Positions 31,913 to 39,830 of a DNA stretch of 39,830 nt are shown piece after piece (position 1 is the first letter of the stretch; each line of letters starts with the position of its first letter). Location of the stretch: positions 1 through 39,830 of the forward strand of contig JANBPU010000151.1 in assembly GCA_027575805.1 (NCBI GenBank), written 5' to 3'. Origin of the DNA: Mycoemilia scoparia. Lineage: Eukaryota; Kickxellomycota; Kickxellomycetes; Kickxellales; Kickxellaceae. The translations under genes and the position numbers were made by a program. Below the pieces are notes generated by a model. That model had not been told where the DNA came from, ran no database searches, and saw only the letters and a program-made list of their open reading frames with translations.

Positions 31913-32868
31913 ATCCACTTTGTGGCACAAAAACATAGCAACCTCTTGTAAAATACACACTAGGCCGCCTTCTCTACAAATTACCCAATGCTCTTTAGCT
32001 TATCCATGTACTCACCAAGGCATCTCTTCTGTACAAGGCGGTACCACTAGTAACTTCTCCACGTTAGTAGCACTAAAATCAACTACAAATTTTCGTTTTT
32101 CATGGTAGCATCACAGAGACTTTGTTTTATAGTTCATTCAACACAAATCTCCCTTATGTAAAGGAGCTGGGCAGTTACTGTTAGAATGTTACAACAAGAC
32201 TCCAGGGATGGACTTTATAAAGGAGCATGCGTATATACATTCAAAAACACTGGTTTGCAGGATTGGCAAAAGCCTTGGCTGGTGCTACAATCACGGACAC
32301 AGGCCCACAATAATGTCAATTATACACTCAGCCGCCTTGCTGAAAACCAGTTGCTGGGTATTCTCGCCTCAAGCTGGTTTGTACAAGGAACATGTCAACA
32401 CAGGTTAGTGTGTATGGGCTCTTTGCACAGACAGTGTCCTCAAGAATACTTGAAAATTGCCTGCTTTGGTAGCACTATGTTAAAATATATCCTACTGGTT
32501 GTGCAAAAATATGTGTTTAAAGCTCTTGGGTAAAGGCTAAAGAGACAGTAAACAGCAGCTGGGTTTGCTGGACTTTTGGAAAGGGCAGTAAATCTTGAAA
32601 ATGGTAAACTTTATCCCCCAATTGCAATCACTTGAAGCCACCCATACCAAAACAACGTTTCTCCTTTGGCATTATGCACTTTTTGGCTAATTCCTCCTCT
32701 TGGAAGATACACCTTTGTTCTTGTTTAATTTTTCTTACCTTAGTTCGGTCAACATATAGTTCAAAGTGAGAAGCCCAAACTGCCCACACGAACACGCTTT
32801 TCATTTTTCTCAACCATAAAATATATAAGGGTCAGTGAATCCGCTTTACCTCTTTCACATAGTAGCCC
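31913..32868. other. Intergenic spacer with the promoter of the Arf-GEF gene
   Basis: No supported gene. An open frame at 32186-32533 has no recognisable content. The right end contains a TATA box (32822-32829). Confidence 0.5.
32822..32829 (+). promoter_or_regulatory. TATA-like box of the Sec7 gene
   Basis: TATATAAG 40 bp before the ATG at 32869. If used, the leader would be very short, so it may be incidental. Confidence 0.4.
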
Positions 32869-35800
32869 ATGACAATCACAAGAATAAGAGGTCCTTCGAT
32901 GGGCAAGGATGGGAATTCAACAAGCCCAGACAAGCCCAAAACATCCCACTTTATCACAACACCTCCCCCGTTACCACCTCCACCGCCGATTCAGTACTAT
33001 GAGGAGAGAAAGAAGGTCGCACATTCCAAATCTCATGGCTGTCTTAAAAGCTCCTTTAAAAATCCCTATGTGACAGAAAATGCGCGTGAGTCCAATACTA
33101 AGGAGGAGCCGCAGTTTTGTAGGCTAAGCCTGAATCTCAATTTGGACATGCCGAGGCCAATAGATACAGTTCCTAGTGAAGAAATGCAAATAGAAGAAGA
33201 GACCACTAGTGGTTCCAAACACTCCTCGCCAAACCTAAAGGCGAAAATTGTGAAGGAGGAGATTAATAGTGCTGACTTCAAGCAGGGTGAGTTAGCAAAA
33301 GATGAGATGGGCAAAAAGCACGAAGATCCAAACACCGCGAATTTGCGTATGCTGATACAGGCCAAGTCTATCACTAGGGTCGATTCCATACTTCGTGAAG
33401 CAGCAGGGCTTAACCCCTATGACGGAAATATCATAGATGCCCTGGTCAACATCCATAACCTTGAAACAACACACAGATCATCCCGTATGAGGGATGGTGG
33501 TTTAAAATCGGGACTTGTTCGACCAGTAACAATGGAGTCAAGTACATACCGGACGCGAGAATATGATAATATGAGGATGAGTCAACTTAAAAGAAGCGAT
33601 ACTACTACAAATCCTGTGTCGAAGAGCTTCATGACTCGGCCTATGACCTCTTCAGGAGATTTCCGAAGCTCTTTGCAACTTAGGAGTGACCGCCGTACCA
33701 AGCTTCTCACAATGTGCGAGGCTATTGGTACGGATGGCATAATTAGCGAAGGAATCCCTGAAGAAGAAGAGGGCGACAACAGTCCAAACTGCTTTAACAA
33801 TGAAGTCAACAGCCCTGAAGCTAGAACAGAATTTTGCGAAGGTGCCAAGGAAAAAAGATACGCAAGTCTCAATCTGGGAAAGCGTAGGAACCCTCCGGAG
33901 CGCCCAATGACTGCGATAAGTAGAAGCAAAATCCATAACGACATTGACATGGGGACCAAGAGACACACAATGAACCTTTATGACACGAACAAAATCCGCC
34001 AGTACACGGATCTTATAGCCCGAGAGTCAGCGATATTCCAAAGACAAAAGGCCCATGAAATGCAAGAAATTGATAGTGAGACCATGGCATCAAAATCAAA
34101 TGCACAGAGTAGTTTGAAAAAAGATCTTTTTCATAGAATTGCCAATCAAAATGGCTCGGGTTTAATGCGACCTGCAACAGCAGCTGGAAATGTGATTACG
34201 AATTCTAAAGAAGTGAAGAGTTTATCGCTATTCAACGGATCTGCAAGGAGAGGGACTGTCAGCGACTTTTCGTCGCTTCTGGATATACCAATCCCAACAC
34301 TAGACTATTCATCATTGTATACTGCTGTTCTTTCAGCTAGCCCCAAGGGTGATAGAGATGTGAAGAGTGACAAAACTGAGAGACCTTCACGGCCACAAGA
34401 TTCGGTTTTGTTTGGAGTCAATGGAAGAAACTCCATACGTCCCAACCCTCCACATTCGCCATCAGAATCCATAAATAATCTTGAGATTTTCCAAAAGATG
34501 TTAAGCAAGAAAGGTGCTAGTAAAAATTTGAGGCAAAGAACTAAAGATTTGTCCATGTACAATGGTATATCAGAAGATATTGGTGATAGCACCAAAAGAG
34601 ACAGCCAAAGACAAAGGCTCCGCCAATCTTCTGGATCGATGCTGACATTTAATGTTGGTTCTAGAGGCTCAATTATAAATTCTGACACTCGGGAGTCAAC
34701 TATTGATAAAACGCTAAAGGCGCTTACTATCAATGAGTTTTCTGGGAAGCCTAGAGGTGCATTGCCAATATATGACAAAGCCAATGGTTCATCCCCCACC
34801 CAAAGTGAAGAACACAGTTTTATAGGGGAAGATGAGGATTCCAATTCCCAAAGCAAAAGAATTATTAAGATCAAGGAACATTCAGAATCTCAACATAATA
34901 CTTCGCTTGTTGGTGTTGTTCAGAAAAGAAAGACACCGACCAATTTGAAGCAGCACCTTGAGCATGTAAAGAGCATCATCCCTACCACTGACCTAGGAAC
35001 AGTTCTAGCCCAACAAGATGAAGAGCACCGAGAACTGCTCCGCGAGTACATGCAAGGATATCACTTTGAAAACAAGCCGGTTGACTTTGCACTGCGTGAA
35101 CTTTTGACACAACTTCACCTTCCCAAGGAAAGCCAACAAATTGATAGAATCATACAAATGTTTTCGGAGCATTATCAAATATGCAACCCCGATCTATTTT
35201 CGTCCAGCGATGCAGTCTATTCCCTGGCGTTCCAAATACTTTTACTCCATACAGATGCACACAACCCCCGCATCAAACATAAGATGACCAAGTCACAGTT
35301 TGTCAGGAGCGCAAAAACAGTAGAATCTTGCAAAGACATTTGTGATGAGATTCTTGAGATTTTTTATGACAACATAACACATTCGAAATTTGAATATGCC
35401 AATAGCCCTGGCCACAATCATGAAGATGTTACTACTCAAGGATCCAACAAGAACCGGCCAGCTGAACCCAATTCTGCTAGAAATGGCAATAGATTGTCCT
35501 TTGGTTTTGATCTGGGACCAGGAACTGAAAAGGGCGATGGAGCTTTTGCTGCTTCACTGCACCAAAGAAGTACATCCAATTCCAGTTATGCGGGCTTGGA
35601 AAACATGCGCCCTACCAATACCACAAACCAACAAAAGAAGTATGGTCAAGACGAGAAAGACCATGTTGGCAGTGGTGTCTCGCAGTGGATGAAGCGAGTG
35701 ATCGGCGGGCTTGTTGGCCAGACAGACACGAACTATTACTCAATGGACCATATATCTAGTTTGTCTGAAGTTCCGCCAAAAAACCAGTACACCCACATAC

Positions 35801-37125
35801 ACCCAAATGATAGTAATAGCTCAGAAATTCTTTCCCTCCGCGGATTGAAGCACTCGGATAATTTGCCTTCTATTCGCCATGCAAAAAGCGCTGCTACTAT
35901 ATTTTCGCCATTATCTACTGGTAGGTCTATGGTGTCTGCAAATACTGAGACAGAAACTTACCAAAGGTTCCCAGACAACGCAAATACTCCTAATACATCG
36001 CCAACTGCGGGCCGTACTGCTACACCAACACATGGGCTTGAGTTTGAACCAATAAAGATGAAAGGCATAAAATCTCATATACGGCGGCGCAAGTCTTTGG
36101 CTGCTGGGCGCCCCATTTCTGGATTGGTTCCCCAAAGCCAATTTAATATTCCAGAAAACCTGCCTAAAATGCCTTCTACAATCAAAGCTGATACCAACTT
36201 AGCCTACTTGCGGGTAGACATGCAGGGCTCCCTCTCGAGGAAGGTTGACATGTCTGAAAATGGTCGAAGGGGGCTTCTTAGGCGCTGGAGGGACATGTGG
36301 GTAGTATTGTCTGGAAGTCGACTATTCCTTTTTAAAGATTCTAGTTCTAGCGTTTTGCCATTTTCGGCTATATCACAGCGAAGGTCCTCAAAGACTCTGG
36401 AGCAGAGCTTTCACAATTCACTTAGCTACTCAGATGTACCTCCAACTCCTGCATCATCAGGCCCTACTGGACAGGGTGTATCTGGAGGTCGTCCACAACG
36501 ATCATCTCTGACCACAATTATTCCAATGCGTGGAGGAGTTGCGGTTCTTGACAGATCCTACACCAAACACAGTCATGTCTTTAGGGTAGTTGCTGGAGAT
36601 AACAGGCAAATACTATTCAGGGCCTCCGATGATGATACTGTGGCTGAATGGATGGCCCGAGTGAACTATGCTGCTACCTTTAAATCTATGGAAATTCCCC
36701 CTCGAGTATCATCTGACGAAAATGGATATATATTTGGATCACTTGACTTTGATTTTAGCTTGGATCGCAATGCATCTACTCTGCCTTCAAAGTGCTCAAC
36801 AGACTGTACTTATGTCTCAAGACTTTCGCTTCTCGAGGCAAGATTGTGTGGTCTTGAAAGACACCTTGCAGAGCTTGAAGATGCACTGGAAAGAGATCTT
36901 CGTATTCACCACCAGCTTACAGTACTAATTCCTCTCAAAAGATCCTCACGTAGCCGTGGCCTTCAGGCGGTTCAACAAACAGGAAACAGGTTACAGAAGC
37001 GCTACTTGGATTTGCAAAGGTTTGAGTGCTACCGCGATGTCTTGGCTCTTGACTTACTGATCGAGCAGGAATTAGTAGAAGCCAGAAACCAGACGCCCAG
37101 TCAATCTCCTCTCGCAATACTATAA
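32869..37125 (+). CDS. Arf guanine-nucleotide exchange factor with Sec7 and PH domains
   Basis: One uninterrupted frame of 1418 aa. The N-terminal ~680 residues are disordered, Ser/Arg-rich, with a poly-Pro patch (PPPLPPPPPIQYY). The Sec7 domain spans about 685-834: LAQQDEEHRELLREYMQGY, motif 1 ALRELLTQLHLPKESQQIDR with the catalytic glutamate at 754, and motif 2 AFQILLLHTDAHNPRIKHKM. A second disordered part leads to a PH domain at about 1118-1274 (GLLRRWRDMWVVLSGSRLFL ... FRASDDDTVAEWMARVN), with a long insertion between its strands. A helical, coiled-coil-like C terminus (about 1317-1407) follows. This Sec7-PH-coil order resembles EFA6/PSD and fungal Syt1/Yel1-type exchange factors, which activate Arf GTPases at the plasma membrane or Golgi. 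No introns occur in 4.26 kb although neighbours are intron-rich. Confidence 0.9.
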   Translation: MTITRIRGPSMGKDGNSTSPDKPKTSHFITTPPPLPPPPPIQYYEERKKVAHSKSHGCLKSSFKNPYVTENARESNTKEEPQFCRLSLNLNLDMPRPIDTVPSEEMQIEEETTSGSKHSSPNLKAKIVKEEINSADFKQGELAKDEMGKKHEDPNTANLRMLIQAKSITRVDSILREAAGLNPYDGNIIDALVNIHNLETTHRSSRMRDGGLKSGLVRPVTMESSTYRTREYDNMRMSQLKRSDTTTNPVSKSFMTRPMTSSGDFRSSLQLRSDRRTKLLTMCEAIGTDGIISEGIPEEEEGDNSPNCFNNEVNSPEARTEFCEGAKEKRYASLNLGKRRNPPERPMTAISRSKIHNDIDMGTKRHTMNLYDTNKIRQYTDLIARESAIFQRQKAHEMQEIDSETMASKSNAQSSLKKDLFHRIANQNGSGLMRPATAAGNVITNSKEVKSLSLFNGSARRGTVSDFSSLLDIPIPTLDYSSLYTAVLSASPKGDRDVKSDKTERPSRPQDSVLFGVNGRNSIRPNPPHSPSESINNLEIFQKMLSKKGASKNLRQRTKDLSMYNGISEDIGDSTKRDSQRQRLRQSSGSMLTFNVGSRGSIINSDTRESTIDKTLKALTINEFSGKPRGALPIYDKANGSSPTQSEEHSFIGEDEDSNSQSKRIIKIKEHSESQHNTSLVGVVQKRKTPTNLKQHLEHVKSIIPTTDLGTVLAQQDEEHRELLREYMQGYHFENKPVDFALRELLTQLHLPKESQQIDRIIQMFSEHYQICNPDLFSSSDAVYSLAFQILLLHTDAHNPRIKHKMTKSQFVRSAKTVESCKDICDEILEIFYDNITHSKFEYANSPGHNHEDVTTQGSNKNRPAEPNSARNGNRLSFGFDLGPGTEKGDGAFAASLHQRSTSNSSYAGLENMRPTNTTNQQKKYGQDEKDHVGSGVSQWMKRVIGGLVGQTDTNYYSMDHISSLSEVPPKNQYTHIHPNDSNSSEILSLRGLKHSDNLPSIRHAKSAATIFSPLSTGRSMVSANTETETYQRFPDNANTPNTSPTAGRTATPTHGLEFEPIKMKGIKSHIRRRKSLAAGRPISGLVPQSQFNIPENLPKMPSTIKADTNLAYLRVDMQGSLSRKVDMSENGRRGLLRRWRDMWVVLSGSRLFLFKDSSSSVLPFSAISQRRSSKTLEQSFHNSLSYSDVPPTPASSGPTGQGVSGGRPQRSSLTTIIPMRGGVAVLDRSYTKHSHVFRVVAGDNRQILFRASDDDTVAEWMARVNYAATFKSMEIPPRVSSDENGYIFGSLDFDFSLDRNASTLPSKCSTDCTYVSRLSLLEARLCGLERHLAELEDALERDLRIHHQLTVLIPLKRSSRSRGLQAVQQTGNRLQKRYLDLQRFECYRDVLALDLLIEQELVEARNQTPSQSPLAIL

Positions 37126-38124
37126 CGTAGCCTATCATACATTATCTATATACATTCACTATGTCATTAAGCCACCCCTGATATAATAGGTCCTTTGATT
37201 TAAATCATCTGAGCCCATTATTTTCTGAAGTGTTCTCTTTTTTGTATATTATTATTAATTTATCTTTATCCGCATTTTCATACATTACACCATGCAGTAG
37301 ATAACTTTTAAATACAATTATTAACCACTACTTCCATACTTCACTTTGTCTCAGAAAAAAATCTACCACCATGGTATACCATATATTATTGCATGAACAT
37401 TATTACTATTCACAACAGAAAAGCAGATCTTTGGTTGCTTTGATAGATAACCAATGATTAGCAATACATACACGCATATGGCAGAGTAACCTCCAAAAGG
37501 GTACTATGATATTCCCTTGGATACTAGCCAATTATCACTGAGACTTCAGCTAAAATATATGGGCTATAGGCAGATTTGTAGAGAATATATGAGGCTATCT
37601 GTCTGTCTTGTTTTGGTAGGGAGCTTGACATTAATCCGAATGGTTCAATAATATGGTAGGTTCTCCATCAAAAGGGAACAACCTTTTACCATCATGTCTC
37701 CAGCAAATTTGGACTATAAGCAATACACTTTAGGTTGTCACTGGAGAGACTATTTTGGTACACTTCTAGACGCGACTCTTCCATATATTTGGATTGAGAT
37801 CATTAAATATATTTCTTCCCTAAACCGCTGAGAATATTCAACCAAAGCCTGTCCACAGTTCCAAGTTTCCCAGGTTTAATGATTTGAGTTTGAAGTGTTT
37901 TTATCAGTGATTATTGCCTTTAAAATTGATGTTTTTAATCAGATCACCAGCTGGTGTGATCTACAACAACATAGTATTTCAACTACTTAATGAGCATCTA
38001 ATATACATGCGGCTTTGAAGAGTATAGACTGGATACAGATCTTGAGACATAGTAGAACTTCCTTTTCTACCAAGCTCCAGGCACATCCACATTAAAGGTC
38101 AAAAGCCCGCGATAAATATACAAC
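37126..38124. other. Intergenic region with a family-1 repeat and the eS24 promoter
   Basis: Contains the family-1 copy at 37485-37632, followed by another weak remnant at about 37660-37720 whose minus strand reads VVPFDGE, similar to the PFRGD peptide of the other copies. The last ~100 bp before 38125 should hold the eS24 promoter and leader. No other gene is seen. Confidence 0.55.
37485..37632 (+). mobile_element. MITE-like repeat family 1, copy 3
   Basis: Begins CATATGGCAGAGTAACCTCC and ends GGGAGCTTGACATT. The interior (GATATTCCCTTGGATACTAG, GAATATATGAGG) aligns with copies 1 and 2 but is more diverged. Confidence 0.6.
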
Positions 38125-39037
38125 ATGGTAAGGAAGAAACAACCAAAAAGTCGCATCCATCCGTTCGCCAAAGTTACATATCGGATGCACTTTGCTGCAC
38201 AAGACTTTTCAGCCAGCAAAATCTGTAATGGATTGACATTTGTGACAAAAAAATGCAAAGTCTCGAATTCCATGGCTTGCATATAAATCGCACGCCAAGA
38301 TATGCCCATGCGAAATGGAATTTAAAATTGGCGTATATAACATTGCAGACCAAGGTCCTTTTATATAGGATAGCGTTATGCCAATTGAACCTCTAGACTA
38401 CATTAATAGCCCTAAGGGGGTACTGAATGTAGGCATTGCCGCTTTAACAATTATAAATTTAAATTTAGGCTGACGCTTCCACTGTTACCATCAGAACTCG
38501 CAAGTTCATCACCAACCGCCTTCTTCAGCGCAAACAGATGGTATGTAATATTGATTTAGGTTCATTTATAATAAGAACCATATACATTTCTACAATAACC
38601 CCTAAATTATCATTTTAGGTTGTTGACATTACACACCCTGGTCTCCCAAACATCAGCAAGAACGACCTCCGTGAGCGTCTTGCCGCTGCCTACAAGGCTG
38701 ACAAGGATGCCATCACTGCCTTTGGTTTCCGCACTCAGTTCGGTGGTGGTAGAACTACTGGTTTTGCTTTGATCTACGACAACGTAGAGGCCGCCAAGAA
38801 ATTCGAGCCCAAGTACCGTCTTGCTCGCGTAAGTTTTATTTATACTTATTTAAACGCATACATGTGTTTGTATTATATATATTGATGACATACCATTGAC
38901 CTAATATAATTGATAAATAGCTTGAAAAGGCCGAAGCCAGCAAGACCTCCCGCAAGCAACGCAAGGAACGTAAGAACCGCCTCAAGAAGCTCCGTGGTAC
39001 TGCCAAGGTCAAGGGTCCCAAGAAGAGCAAGAACTAA
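38125..39037 (+). CDS. RPS24: 40S ribosomal protein eS24 (RPS24), 4 exons
   Basis: Exons are 38125-38127, 38469-38540, 38619-38828 and 38921-39037, giving 133 aa, the usual eS24 length. The first exon holds only the ATG, followed by GTAAGG. The next exon starts [13 protein letters not shown], the standard eS24 N terminus. Also visible: [17 protein letters not shown] across the exon 2/3 join, [20 protein letters not shown], and the basic tail [13 protein letters not shown] with [11 protein letters not shown]. It is part of the small ribosomal subunit and acts in 18S rRNA maturation. Codon use shares the C-ending bias of the Hsp70 gene, as expected for a highly expressed gene. Intron 1 (341 nt) is several times longer than introns 2 (78 nt) and 3 (92 nt). 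Confidence 0.95.
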
Positions 39038-39830
39038 TAAGGACATTATTTCCATATGGTGTTTATTACTTAAAAGTGTCTGTTGCTTGCAACTATATTT
39101 CATTCAAATATAGTCTTCATCCAAACATGAAAACATAATTTTAAATTGTTGTTGATAGTTATTTCAAAAAATGAACTGGTGTTAATAACTTGATGTAGTA
39201 GGAATGTAGAATAGGCTCCTACAACTAGAGAAGGTCTAGGCATAAAAAGTGATATAAACATCATAGTTTGTACTGCCAAGCAGGCAAAGTCATAGTTTGT
39301 AATAGGGACCAACTTAAAATAACAGATTACATCTAATTGGAACACAGACCACCGATATGCGTGAAAGCCTTATTGTTCTTTATGTTGATCTGGGTTTATT
39401 GCTTAATGGTAGAAGCTTTTTGTGTGGTGGGTATAGTCTTTGGATATTATTAGAATATTTGCAAGGAGTTTCTTGATTATAGGTGCCCATACATCAGCGT
39501 GTATCATATATGAGTGGCGGAGCATCTGCTGAGCAATGTATAAACAGAAACACTTATAAAAACAAGGTGGAAACCTTGTAAAAATAGTAAATAGGGGCGC
39601 TCTGAGCACCAGGCTGGAGCTGGCGGTTCACAGAGTCGATGAGCCAGGTGTGGCAGCTGGGCGTGTTGAGTGGCCAGAGTGCCATTATAATACTGCTTTG
39701 TTATTGTTTTGCTGGTCTCCAAGCCGAAACGCAAAGCGCTGTGTGTTGCAGGTAGGCGGGCTGATGGCTCCCCCAATCAGTGTGTCTGTCTGCGCTGAGG
39801 GGACATGCCCGCAAAAAGCGGGGACACTTC
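39038..39830. other. Terminal intergenic region
   Basis: The 3' flank of eS24. I see no gene or repeat-family copy. Two small hairpins are present: ACAAGGT-GGAA-ACCTTGT (39562-39579) and CCCGC-AAAAA-GCGGG near the right edge. The last ~230 bp are more GC-rich and could be the edge of a further gene outside the window. Confidence 0.45.

Noticed and set aside
32186..32533. 115-aa ORF upstream of the Arf-GEF
   Set aside because: No domain, low-complexity composition, and no splice or promoter support; likely chance.
34305..34874. 189-aa ORF antisense to the Arf-GEF
   Set aside because: Shadow of a Ser-rich coding region; no recognisable features.
39504..39776. 90-aa minus-strand ORF at the right edge
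   Set aside because: No recognisable features; may only reflect the locally higher GC content.

Overview
This window looks like a stretch of a fungal nuclear chromosome. It carries protein-coding genes split by short introns (mostly 70-120 nt, GTAAGT-like donors, some with clear CTAAC branch sites), an intron-bearing tRNA gene, a ribosome-associated SSB-type Hsp70 (a fungal subfamily) and a ribosomal protein gene with an intron directly after the start codon. A Slo/BK-like channel, a FYVE-RING E3 ligase and a SIRT1-like sirtuin are together unusual for budding yeasts. An early-diverging (non-Dikarya) fungus is my best guess; this is an inference, not proven.

Layout: tRNA-Lys(UUU) (100-192, +); a five-exon LisH/LUFS-domain regulator (804-4448, -); intronless SSB-type Hsp70 (6160-8019, +), flanked by two inverted copies of a short repeat; La protein (8912-10144, -); divergent class I sirtuin (10757-13349, +); an unidentified ORF (13706-14131, -) divergent from a carnitine acyltransferase (14608-16767, +), sharing a promoter region with seven GATA motifs; a 4-coumarate-CoA-ligase-like enzyme (17429-19533, -); a Slo-like channel (20331-23770, +); Elongator subunit Elp4 (24748-26342, +); a Dbl-type RhoGEF (26529-28835, -); a FYVE-RING ubiquitin ligase (30105-31912, +); a large intronless Sec7-PH Arf-GEF (32869-37125, +); and eS24 (38125-39037, +).

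Exon joins were worked out by hand from splice sites, reading phase and family motifs. The genes do not form one pathway. There are loose themes: RNA and translation (tRNA, La, SSB, Elp4, eS24), acetyl/acyl metabolism (carnitine acyltransferase, acyl-CoA ligase, NAD-dependent deacetylase) and small-GTPase control (RhoGEF, Arf-GEF).

Two small inverted-repeat families populate the intergenic DNA. Family 1 has CATATG...AAAGGG ends and overlaps degenerate coding-like remnants. Family 2 has TTATTTTTGAAGGG ends, and one copy sits inside a sirtuin intron. The most striking observations are a Slo-like channel whose GYG selectivity filter reads HNT, a GC-AG intron exactly at the sirtuin GAG motif, a 19-nt microexon in the FYVE zinc finger, and the GATA cluster.
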